A stretch of DNA of 64,000 nt from Bacillota bacterium (GTDB lineage Bacteria; Bacillota; Clostridia; Monoglobales; Firm-18), in assembly GCA_023228885.1 (NCBI GenBank), contig JALOAJ010000012.1, positions 5,184-69,183 of the forward strand, in the 5' to 3' direction. The notes under the pieces are model-generated. The model made no database searches, was not told the origin of the DNA, and saw nothing but the letters and a program-made list of their open reading frames with translations. Below, one piece after another: positions 24,517-32,573 of this stretch (positions are counted from its first letter, which is position 1; every line of letters starts with the position of its first letter). The translations under genes and the position numbers were made by a program.

Positions 24517-25380
24517 ATGAAAAACGAAGCAAGATTTGGTAGCGCGGGAAATCCGGACAGTTTTTACAGCCAAGGGGGTAAATCATCGCTTGAAATGCCA
24601 AAATGGCTTGCGGATATTGGGCTTAATGCATATGAGTATCAAGCGTCAAGGGGGGTGCGAATATCCGCCGAAAGCGCAAAAAAACTTGGCGCGCTTGCTC
24701 AGCAATACAATGTCGCATTATCGGTGCATTCTCCTTATTATATAAATATTTCAAGCACCGAGCCGGAAAAAATCGAAAAAAGCTTGGGTTATATTTTGTC
24801 AACCGCAAATGCCGCAAACAATATGGGCGCAAACAGGATAGTTGTGCATATGGGCGCGGCAATTAACATAACAAGAAAAGAAGCCATGGATATATCAAAA
24901 AAGACTGTTTATGCCGCACTTAAAAAAATGGACGAGCAGGGGCTTGGGAATGTCAGCATTTGCCCCGAAACTATGGGTAAGATAAATCAAATGGGAACGC
25001 TTGACGAGGTGCTTGAACTTTGCAAGCTGGACGAGCGGCTTATACCGACTATTGATTTTGGGCATCTAAACTCAAGGAGCTTGGGAAGCCTTACTAAGCC
25101 GGAAGACTTTGAAAATGTAATAGACAAAATGCAAGCGGCGCTTGGCGAGTGGCGCGCAAAAAACTTTCATTGCCACTTTAGCAAAATCGAATACACAAAG
25201 GGCGGCGAAAGAAAGCATTTAACCTTTGAGGATACGGAGTACGGTCCGGAATTTGAGCCGTTTGCGGAAATTATGGTAAAGCATTCTCTAACCCCGATTA
25301 TTATATGCGAATCTGCCGGAACGCAAGCGGAGGATGCGGTTGCAATGAAACAAATGTGGCAGGAATGGAGCTTAAAATGA
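24517..25380 (+). CDS. Endonuclease IV-like TIM-barrel protein
   Basis: 287 residues from ATG 24517. Metal-site residues of endonuclease IV are recognisable: VHSPY, IVVHMGA, ICPETMG, PTIDFGH (Asp and His), FHCHFSK and IICESAG. The usual D-R-H pair following the HxNDS segment is replaced by GERKH, so one zinc ligand may differ. It may repair abasic sites like Nfo, or be a related AP-endonuclease-fold enzyme with another substrate. Overlaps aroQ by 4 nt (ATGA), so the two are coupled. Confidence 0.7.
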   Translation: MKNEARFGSAGNPDSFYSQGGKSSLEMPKWLADIGLNAYEYQASRGVRISAESAKKLGALAQQYNVALSVHSPYYINISSTEPEKIEKSLGYILSTANAANNMGANRIVVHMGAAINITRKEAMDISKKTVYAALKKMDEQGLGNVSICPETMGKINQMGTLDEVLELCKLDERLIPTIDFGHLNSRSLGSLTKPEDFENVIDKMQAALGEWRAKNFHCHFSKIEYTKGGERKHLTFEDTEYGPEFEPFAEIMVKHSLTPIIICESAGTQAEDAVAMKQMWQEWSLK

Positions 25381-25814
25381 AACTTATAATAATAAACGGA
25401 CCCAATCTCAATATGCTTGGGGTTAGAGAGCCGGAAGTTTACGGAAAACAAACATTAAACGAAATAAACGATAAAATTGCTGCCGAGGCGCAAAGAAAAG
25501 GGGTTTCAATTGATTTTTATCAATCGGACAGCGAAGGCGAAATAATAAAAAAAATTCACTCCTGTCAAGGCGTTTATGACGGTATAATACTAAACGCCGG
25601 GGCGTTGTCGCATTATAGCTATGCCTTACGCGATGCAATTCCCATAGCGGGTATACCTGTGGTTGAAGTGCACATTTCAAATGTGTATAAAAGAGAAAGT
25701 TTTCGCCAAAAGTCTGTTATTTCAGCCGTTTGTCAAGGCGTAATATGCGGGTTTGGCATTAAGGGCTATCTTATGGCGCTTTATTATTTTACGGAGGAAA
25801 AGTATGAGGGTTGA
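25377..25814 (+). CDS. aroQ: Type II 3-dehydroquinate dehydratase
   Basis: 145 residues, standard dodecameric AroQ. INGPNLNMLGVREPEVYG contains the active-site loop with Asn, Arg and catalytic Tyr; ILNAGALSHYSYALRDAI and VEVHISNVYKRESFR carry the substrate-binding His and Arg. Converts 3-dehydroquinate to 3-dehydroshikimate, the substrate of the AroE domain encoded upstream. The start ATG overlaps the TGA of the preceding gene; the end overlaps the peptidase start by 11 nt. Confidence 0.95.
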   Translation: MKLIIINGPNLNMLGVREPEVYGKQTLNEINDKIAAEAQRKGVSIDFYQSDSEGEIIKKIHSCQGVYDGIILNAGALSHYSYALRDAIPIAGIPVVEVHISNVYKRESFRQKSVISAVCQGVICGFGIKGYLMALYYFTEEKYEG

Positions 25815-26853
25815 ACGGATAAGAAGGCAGCTGAAAGAAACTGATGTTGATGCTTTTTTAATATCGTCTTACGAAAACAGGCGTTATGTCAGCGGTTTTT
25901 CGGGAAGCGCCGGTTTTGTTGTTATTTCAAGCGATGTATCGCTGTTGGCAGTTGACGGAAGATATGTTATTCAGGCTGCCGATGAGTCGCCTGATTTTGG
26001 GATTGTACATTATAAGCACAATCCCTATGATATATTAAAAAAATACTCTTTTAAACGCATTTATATCGAAAAGGAACAAGTTACAATGTCGCAATTTGAC
26101 AAGCTTGAGAAAACACTTTGCGATGTTGAATTTTTAGACGGTTCGCCTATATTGAGCGACATGCGCAAGATAAAAACGCCCGACGAAATTGCCGCAATAA
26201 AAAAAGCGGCGGATGTTGCCGATAAGGCTTTTTTGGACTTGCTGCAATACATAAAGCCGGGGTTAACCGAAAGGCAAGTAGCGGCAAAGCTTGATTACCT
26301 TATGCAAGCCAACGGTGCGGAAAGACCATCGTTTAACACTATTGTTGCATCTTCAAAGCGAGGCGCATTGCCGCATGCACGCCCAACCGACAGCAAAATC
26401 AGCAAAGGCAGTTTCGTGGTGATGGATTTCGGGGCGGTTGTAGATGGGTATTGCTCTGATATGACCCGAACCGTTGCGATAGGCGCTGCAAGCGATGAAA
26501 TGAGAGAGGTTTATTATACTGTGTTGGATGCGCAAAACCAAGCTATAAACGCCATCAAGGAGGGCGTCAAATGCTTTGAGGTTGATAAAAAGGCGCGTGA
26601 TGTTATAGAAAAAAAGGGGTTTGGGCAAAATTTCACACATTCTCTTGGACATGGCGTGGGGCTTGATTTGCATGAAAAACCGATTTTATCAACTAAAACG
26701 GAAGAAGTGTTGCAAGCCGGAAATGTTGTAACGGTTGAACCGGGGATATATCTTGAGGGAAAGTTTGGGGTTAGGATTGAAGATTTAATTGCCGTTACAA
26801 AGCAGGGCTATGTCAACCTGACGGGCGCGTCTAAAGAATTGATTGAAAAATAG
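25804..26853 (+). CDS. M24-family Xaa-Pro aminopeptidase
   Basis: 349 residues. N-terminal creatinase-like domain (SSYENRRYVSGFSGSAGF) and C-terminal pita-bread domain with metal ligands in MDFGAVVDGYCSDMTRT (Asp, Asp), HSLGHGVGLDLHE (His), TVEPGIY (Glu) and GVRIEDL (Glu). Releases N-terminal residues preceding proline; corresponds to YqhT, which in Bacillus precedes efp just as here. GGAGG lies 7 nt upstream of the ATG. Confidence 0.93.
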   Translation: MRVERIRRQLKETDVDAFLISSYENRRYVSGFSGSAGFVVISSDVSLLAVDGRYVIQAADESPDFGIVHYKHNPYDILKKYSFKRIYIEKEQVTMSQFDKLEKTLCDVEFLDGSPILSDMRKIKTPDEIAAIKKAADVADKAFLDLLQYIKPGLTERQVAAKLDYLMQANGAERPSFNTIVASSKRGALPHARPTDSKISKGSFVVMDFGAVVDGYCSDMTRTVAIGAASDEMREVYYTVLDAQNQAINAIKEGVKCFEVDKKARDVIEKKGFGQNFTHSLGHGVGLDLHEKPILSTKTEEVLQAGNVVTVEPGIYLEGKFGVRIEDLIAVTKQGYVNLTGASKELIEK

Positions 26854-26941
26854 TTCTTGATATTTTTGCTCTGATAGTATAAAATATCAAAAGTGGGGTT
26901 TTACGGTTATCGATATTAAATAAAAATGAGGTGATTTTCCG

Positions 26942-27499
26942 ATGATATCAGCAGGAGATTTTAGAAACGGAATAACTTTTGAAATGGAAAACAATGTATA
27001 TCAGGTTGTTGAGTTTCAGCATGTGAAACCGGGAAAAGGCGCGGCTTTTGTGCGTACAAAGCTTAAGGATGTAATCAACGGTTCAACAATCGAACGCACA
27101 TTTCGTCCTTCGGATAAAATGCCAAAAGCGCATATTGAGCGCAATGAAATGGAATACTCTTATAGTGACGGCGGTTTATTTTATTTTATGAATAAAGAAA
27201 CTTATGAGCTTATGCCTCTTGATAGCGAGCAACTTGGCGATTCGTTAAAGTTTGTCAAGGAAAACGACACAGTCAGGATTTTAAGCTACAAGGGTTCTGT
27301 GTTTGGCGTTGAACCGCCGAATTTTGTGGAGCTTACCGTAACGGAAACAGAGCCCGGTTTTAAAGGGGATACGGCGCAAGGCGCAACAAAGCCTGCAACG
27401 GTTGAAACGGGCGCCGTTATTACCGTTCCGCTGTTTATAAATCAGGGCGAGAAGGTTCGCATTGACACGCGCACAGGCGAATACATGGAGCGTGCATAA
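26942..27499 (+). CDS. efp: Elongation factor P
   Basis: 185 residues with the three OB-like domains of EF-P. The tip motif KPGKGAAFVR has Lys32 at the position that is modified in many bacteria; PLFINQGEKVRIDTRTGEYMERA is the conserved C-terminus. It relieves ribosome stalling at polyproline. A 10-bp inverted repeat (TTGATATTTT/AAAATATCAA) in the 88-nt upstream gap may be the peptidase terminator. Confidence 0.97.
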   Translation: MISAGDFRNGITFEMENNVYQVVEFQHVKPGKGAAFVRTKLKDVINGSTIERTFRPSDKMPKAHIERNEMEYSYSDGGLFYFMNKETYELMPLDSEQLGDSLKFVKENDTVRILSYKGSVFGVEPPNFVELTVTETEPGFKGDTAQGATKPATVETGAVITVPLFINQGEKVRIDTRTGEYMERA

Positions 27500-27541
27500 G
27501 CGATATTGCGAAACATAATCTATAATTAGGAGGGTAAAAAA

Positions 27542-27949
27542 ATGTCTGTAATTACAGAGAAAGTATCATATCTTAAAGGGCTTGCGGAGGGATTTAAAAT
27601 TAATAAAGACACAAATGAAGGGAAACTGTTTACCGAAATAATAAATGTTTTAGGAGAAATTGCAGAGGCTGTCGAATACTTAGAGGACCTTCAAGATGAG
27701 GTGTTTGAAAGAGTATATGATTTAGAAGATGAAGTTTATGATGAAGATTCAGATGATGATTATGATTTTTACGGCGAAGATGACGACTATGACGGGCAGT
27801 TTTCTGTGAAATGCCCCAGCTGCGGCGAAGAATTTTTTATTGATGAAGACGATTTAGATAACGAAGATGATATTGTGTGCCCAAGCTGCAACGAATCGAT
27901 TGAAATTGAGTTAGGCGGCTGCTGCTGCGAAGAGGATGACGAGGAATAG
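27542..27949 (+). CDS. Acidic CD1247-like protein with zinc ribbon
   Basis: 135 residues, very acidic. Residues 1-65 (SVITEKVSYLKGLAEGFKI, then helical) match the N-terminal domain found in Clostridioides CD1247-type proteins beside efp. A run of Asp/Glu and Tyr follows, then a two-CxxC zinc ribbon (CPSCGEEF and CPSCNESI) and a GGCCCEED tail. Function is unknown. AGGAGGG precedes the ATG. Conserved linkage with peptidase and efp is typical of Clostridia. Confidence 0.75.
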   Translation: MSVITEKVSYLKGLAEGFKINKDTNEGKLFTEIINVLGEIAEAVEYLEDLQDEVFERVYDLEDEVYDEDSDDDYDFYGEDDDYDGQFSVKCPSCGEEFFIDEDDLDNEDDIVCPSCNESIEIELGGCCCEEDDEE

Positions 27950-27978
27950 AGCCGAATAAATTTTGCGGTTAAATTTAT

Positions 27979-28461
27979 ATGCATAGGGGTGTTTTTGCTT
28001 TGCCTTTTTTTATAGCTTTTGCGGTTGCGGTTTTTGACCAATATACAAAGGCGCTTGCAATTAAAAAACTTGCAGGCGGCACTATACCGATTATAAAAGA
28101 CATATTTCACTTTACCTATGTTGAAAATACCGGGGCTGCGTTTGGAATTTTTAAAGACGGTAACACAGTGTTTACAATAGTTACAGCAATTATTTTAATT
28201 GGCATAATTGTTGCGTTGATTGCAATAAAACCGCAAGACCTATACATTAAGATAAGCTCGGGGCTTGTTTTGGGCGGCGCTGTGGGCAATTTGCTGGATA
28301 GGATTTTTCGGGGGTTTGTGATTGATTTTTTGGATTTTAGAGTGATAAGCTATCCTGTTTTTAACATTGCAGATAGCTTTATTGTAATCGGTGCAATTAT
28401 TATTTGCGTAAAATTTGTGTTTTTTGAAAAGAAAAGCGGGCAAGAAAATGCAAAAATATAA
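27979..28461 (+). CDS. lspA: Lipoprotein signal peptidase (signal peptidase II)
   Basis: 160 residues, four membrane spans. DQYTK in the first span, VENTGAAFGI, GNLLDRIFRGFVIDFLDF with the first catalytic Asp and FNIADSFI with the second. Cleaves prolipoproteins before the lipid-modified Cys; substrates in this window include the PrsA-like and HlyD-like lipoproteins. The end overlaps the pseudouridine synthase start by 14 nt. Confidence 0.94.
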   Translation: MHRGVFALPFFIAFAVAVFDQYTKALAIKKLAGGTIPIIKDIFHFTYVENTGAAFGIFKDGNTVFTIVTAIILIGIIVALIAIKPQDLYIKISSGLVLGGAVGNLLDRIFRGFVIDFLDFRVISYPVFNIADSFIVIGAIIICVKFVFFEKKSGQENAKI

Positions 28462-29383
28462 CTTAGTTTCTGATTTGTGTGTTAGAATTGATAAGTTTAT
28501 TTCAATTAAAATACCGTCGCTGTCACGCTCATACACGCAAAAGCTGATAGATGACGGTTTTGTTTTAGTTGACGGCGTAAAAATAAAAAGAAACTTTATT
28601 TTAAAAGAAAATCAAAACATAGCAATAATCGTTCCTGAAAAAGCGGATTTAAGCATTGGACCGGAGGATATAGCCCTTGAAATAGTCTATGAAGATGAGT
28701 GTTTGCTCATTATAAACAAGCAGCAGGGTTTGGTTGTGCATCCATCGGCAGGCAATCCTCACGGAACATTGGTAAATGCGCTTGTTCGCCATTGCGGAGA
28801 TTCCCTTTCTAAAGTGAACGGTCATTTTCGTCCCGGCATTGTGCACAGGCTTGATAAGGATACAAGCGGGCTGCTTATCGTTGCAAAAACCGATTTTGTT
28901 CACACCCATATACAACGGCAATTTAAAGAACATACGGCGCTTAGAAAATACATTGCAATAGTGCACGGGGGCGTGAAAAATGACACAGGCGTAATTGACA
29001 AGCCCATTGGAAGGCACCCCGTTTTGCGCAAAAAGAAATGCGTAGGGGGAGAAAACGCAAAAGATGCCGTCACATATTACAAGGTGTTAGAGCGTTTTGG
29101 AAAATATACTTTTGTGGAATGCACACTAAAAACCGGAAGGACACATCAAATACGGGTGCACATGGCAAGTGTCGGGAATCCGATACTTGGCGATAAGGTT
29201 TACGGCAAAAAAAAAGAAAAGCTTAACTTGGCAGGGCAACTGCTGCATGCTAAGACTTTGGGGTTTGTGCACCCAAAGTCAATGGAATACATGGAGTTTG
29301 ACAGTCAAATTCCACAGCGATTTGAAAAGGTTTTACATACAATGGGTAAACCTTGGGCAAAAAAGCTTGACAAACATGTGTAA
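28448..29383 (+). CDS. RluA/RluD-family pseudouridine synthase
   Basis: 311 residues from ATG 28448: an N-terminal S4 RNA-binding domain (RIDKFISIKIPSLSRSYTQK) and the catalytic domain with HRLDKDTSGLL containing the nucleophilic Asp, plus KTGRTHQIRVHM. By family, it modifies large-subunit ribosomal RNA uridines (RluD/YlyB-like). The lspA-yly pair is a common Firmicutes arrangement. A longer upstream start would lie deep inside lspA. Confidence 0.92.
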   Translation: MQKYNLVSDLCVRIDKFISIKIPSLSRSYTQKLIDDGFVLVDGVKIKRNFILKENQNIAIIVPEKADLSIGPEDIALEIVYEDECLLIINKQQGLVVHPSAGNPHGTLVNALVRHCGDSLSKVNGHFRPGIVHRLDKDTSGLLIVAKTDFVHTHIQRQFKEHTALRKYIAIVHGGVKNDTGVIDKPIGRHPVLRKKKCVGGENAKDAVTYYKVLERFGKYTFVECTLKTGRTHQIRVHMASVGNPILGDKVYGKKKEKLNLAGQLLHAKTLGFVHPKSMEYMEFDSQIPQRFEKVLHTMGKPWAKKLDKHV

Positions 29384-29486
29384 ATTAAATAAAATACTGT
29401 ATACGGTGTCAAATATATGCACCGCGCATCATTGTTAACACCCATAATGTTAAAATTATCGGTTTAAAATAGGGGGGGCATGAAAA

Positions 29487-31418
29487 ATGGGGTATAATGT
29501 AGCACAAAAGCTTATAAAAGACCATCTGTTAAGCGGTTCTATGGTTGCAGGCAAAGATATTTCAATCAAAATCGACCAAACGCTTACCCAAGATTCAACA
29601 GGGACAATGGCATATTTGCAATTCGAAGCGCTTGGAATTCCAAGGGTTAAAACGGAATTATCGGTGGCATACATCGATCACAATACGCTGCAAGCGGGGT
29701 TTGAAAATGCGGATGACCACAGATATATTCAAACGGTTGCAAAAAAATACGGCATATATTATTCACGACCCGGCAATGGGATTTGTCATCAAGTTCATTT
29801 AGAGCGATTTGGCAAGCCCGGCAAAACATTGCTCGGCTCAGACAGCCACACCCCGACCTGCGGCGGCATAGGTATGCTTGCCATAGGCGCGGGCGGTCTT
29901 GATGTGGCGGTTGCCATGGGGGGCGGGGCGTATCATTTAACCATGCCAAAGGTTAAAAAAATTGTCCTTACCGGCAAACTAAGCCCATGGGTAACGGCAA
30001 AGGATATTATTTTAGAAGTTTTGCGCCGCTCGTCCGTTCGAGGCGGTGTGGGATACATTATAGAATACGGCGGCGAAGGCGTTTTGTCGCTTGGAGTTCC
30101 CGAACGAGCCACCATTGCGAACATGGGCGCCGAGCTTGGAGCAACTACCTCTGTTTTCCCAAGCGATGAAATAACAAAACAGTTTTTAGAATCGCAAGGC
30201 AGAAAAAGCGATTGGCAGCCCCTTACAGCGGATAGCGATGCTGTGTACGATGAAGAAATTACAATTAACTTGTCTGAGTTGGTTCCGATGACAGCAAAAC
30301 CGCATATGCCGGACAATGTTGACACGGTGGAGAATGTCGGAAACATTGCGGTTGACCAAGTTTTTATCGGAAGCTGTACAAATTCTTCATACCGTGACAT
30401 GATGGCGGCGGCAAACATATTAAAAGGCAAAACAGTTCATCCGGATGTGAGTTTGGTTATAGGCCCGGGTTCGCGTCAGGTTCTTAACATGCTTGCATTA
30501 AACGGTGCGCTTGCCGATATGATTTCGGCGGGTGCGCGAATTTTGGAAAGTGCATGCGGCCCTTGCATAGGAATGGGTCAAGCGCCTAAAACAAATGCAA
30601 TTTCACTCCGTACAAATAATAGAAACTTTGAAGGCAGAAGCGGCACAAAAACCGCAAATATTTATATCGTAAGCCCTGAAACAGCGGCGGCAAGCGCGCT
30701 AACAGGGATTTTGACCGACCCTCGAAGCTGCGGAGATGCCCCCCAAATTGATATGCCCGAAAGCTTTGTGGTAAATGATAATATGATTGACCCTCCTGCG
30801 CAAGATGGCAGCAAAGTTGAAATTGAACGCGGTCCTAACATAAAGCCCTTTCCGGTTAATGTGCGGCTTAGCGAAACATTGCGCGGAAAAGCCCTTATAA
30901 AGGTGGGGGATAATATAACGACCGACCATATTATGCCCTCCAATGCAAAGCTGTTGCCGTATCGTTCTAATATTCCATATCTGTCTGATTACAGCTTTAT
31001 GTGGTGCTCTCCGGATTTTCCGAAACGAGCAAGGGAAAATGGCGGCGGGTTTATTATAGGCGGCACGAACTATGGGCAAGGCTCATCACGTGAGCATGCG
31101 GCGCTTGTACCGTTGTACTTAGGCGTTAGGGCGGTTATAGTAAAATCCTTCGCGCGAATACACATGTCGAACCTTATCAATTCAGGTATTTTGCCGCTTA
31201 CATTTAAAAACGACCAAGACTATGATAATATATACGGCGATGATGAACTGGTGCTCAGCGGCATAAGAGAGGCAATTAAAAACAAGGATCAAATTATTTT
31301 GAGCAACGAAACAAGGGGCTTTGATATACAGCTTGAAGCGGATTTGTCTGACCGTCAGCGTGAAATACTGCTTGCGGGCGGGCTGATTAACTATACTAAA
31401 AAAGGTGAGGATAATTAA
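29487..31418 (+). CDS. Aconitate hydratase
   Basis: 643 residues, the short monomeric mitochondrial-type/LeuC-related form. LLGSDSHTPTCGGIGMLAIG, GSCTNSSYRD (Cys297) and CGPCIGMGQ (Cys357, Cys360) supply the 4Fe-4S ligands; GGTNYGQGSSREHAAL marks the swivel domain. Isomerises citrate to isocitrate. The next gene, isocitrate dehydrogenase, starts directly after its stop, so the pair makes 2-oxoglutarate for glutamate synthesis; citrate synthase is not in the window. GGGGGG lies 10 nt upstream. Confidence 0.93.
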   Translation: MGYNVAQKLIKDHLLSGSMVAGKDISIKIDQTLTQDSTGTMAYLQFEALGIPRVKTELSVAYIDHNTLQAGFENADDHRYIQTVAKKYGIYYSRPGNGICHQVHLERFGKPGKTLLGSDSHTPTCGGIGMLAIGAGGLDVAVAMGGGAYHLTMPKVKKIVLTGKLSPWVTAKDIILEVLRRSSVRGGVGYIIEYGGEGVLSLGVPERATIANMGAELGATTSVFPSDEITKQFLESQGRKSDWQPLTADSDAVYDEEITINLSELVPMTAKPHMPDNVDTVENVGNIAVDQVFIGSCTNSSYRDMMAAANILKGKTVHPDVSLVIGPGSRQVLNMLALNGALADMISAGARILESACGPCIGMGQAPKTNAISLRTNNRNFEGRSGTKTANIYIVSPETAAASALTGILTDPRSCGDAPQIDMPESFVVNDNMIDPPAQDGSKVEIERGPNIKPFPVNVRLSETLRGKALIKVGDNITTDHIMPSNAKLLPYRSNIPYLSDYSFMWCSPDFPKRARENGGGFIIGGTNYGQGSSREHAALVPLYLGVRAVIVKSFARIHMSNLINSGILPLTFKNDQDYDNIYGDDELVLSGIREAIKNKDQIILSNETRGFDIQLEADLSDRQREILLAGGLINYTKKGEDN

Positions 31419-32567
31419 ATGAGCACAGCTATAACAACAGCGCAAGAAAAATTCGGGAAAATTTTATCCGACCAACTTTTACGAGTTGAAAGGATGAAAA
31501 AGGAAGAGGATTTTATTGATTATAATAAGCTTGACAAAATTATTATCGGGGTTGTGGGCGGCGACGGCATAGGTCCTGCTATTACCAATGAGGCTAAAAG
31601 AATATTGGAGTTTTTACTGCAAGGTAAAAATGTTGAGTTTAGGGAGATAGACGGCTGCACAATAGAAAAACGCGCCGAGTGCGGGAAAGCGATTCCGGAC
31701 GATGTTTTGGCGCAACTAAAACAATGCCATGTGATATTAAAAGGTCCCACCACAACGCCGAGGGCAGGGGATAATTGGCCTAACATCGAAAGCGCCAATG
31801 TTGCCATGAGAAAAGAGCTGGATTTGTTTGCAAATGTCCGCCCTGTAAAAGTGCCGTCGGAGGGAATAGATTGGACATTTTTTAGGGAAAATACAGAAGG
31901 ACCGTATGCGTTGGGCTCTGACGGCTTGCATCTGGACGATGACATAGCGATAGATTTTTGCGTAACCACAACACAGGGTAGTGAGCGGATTGCAAAGGCA
32001 GCTTTTGATTATGCGAAAAAAGCCGGGAAAAGCAGGGTAACATGCGTTACAAAAGCGAATGTTATTAAAACAACCGACGGAAAGTTTTTAAATATTTGCC
32101 AAAGGATAGCAAAAGATTATCCCGGCATTGAGCTTGACGATTGGTATATCGACATAATGACAGCAAAGCTGATTGATAAAAAGCGGCGTACGCAATTTCA
32201 AGTTTTGGTTTTGCCTAACCTTTACGGCGATATTCTCACCGATGAGGCGGCGGAATTTCAAGGCGGCGTTGGGACGGCAGGGAGCGCAAATTTAGGCAAA
32301 CGGTATGCAATGTTTGAGGCTATCCACGGCAGCGCTCCAAGAATGGTTGAAGAAGGACGGGCAAAATATGCAGACCCATGCAGTATTATACGAGCAGCTG
32401 TAATGCTTTTGGAGCATATCGGCTTTGTACAAGAATCAAAAAAACTTGAAAAAGCGCTTGATTATTGCATGTATGAAGAAAAGAAGCTTGCGATAACCGG
32501 TAGAGATACCGGGGCAACGAGCGCTGAATTTGCAGACTATGTAATGGAAACGATAAAAGGACTGTAA
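31419..32567 (+). CDS. Isocitrate dehydrogenase (isocitrate/isopropylmalate dehydrogenase family)
   Basis: 382 residues. GVVGGDGIGPAIT, LKGPTTTPRAG, FRENTEGPYALG, VTKANVIKTTDGKF and NLYGDILTDEAAEFQGGVG are the family motifs; the Asn/Asp around the substrate and Mg2+ site are intact. The family also contains isopropylmalate and homoisocitrate dehydrogenases; coupling to aconitase (stop and start codons adjacent) makes isocitrate the likely substrate. The cofactor cannot be assigned with certainty. About 30 additional N-terminal residues precede the Rossmann-like core. Confidence 0.85.
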   Translation: MSTAITTAQEKFGKILSDQLLRVERMKKEEDFIDYNKLDKIIIGVVGGDGIGPAITNEAKRILEFLLQGKNVEFREIDGCTIEKRAECGKAIPDDVLAQLKQCHVILKGPTTTPRAGDNWPNIESANVAMRKELDLFANVRPVKVPSEGIDWTFFRENTEGPYALGSDGLHLDDDIAIDFCVTTTQGSERIAKAAFDYAKKAGKSRVTCVTKANVIKTTDGKFLNICQRIAKDYPGIELDDWYIDIMTAKLIDKKRRTQFQVLVLPNLYGDILTDEAAEFQGGVGTAGSANLGKRYAMFEAIHGSAPRMVEEGRAKYADPCSIIRAAVMLLEHIGFVQESKKLEKALDYCMYEEKKLAITGRDTGATSAEFADYVMETIKGL

Positions 32568-32573
32568 TTTCAA

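Noticed and set aside
29933..30430. 165-codon minus-strand frame inside the aconitase gene
   Set aside because: Antisense of conserved coding sequence; Ser/Pro-rich composition is a mirror of the sense codons.
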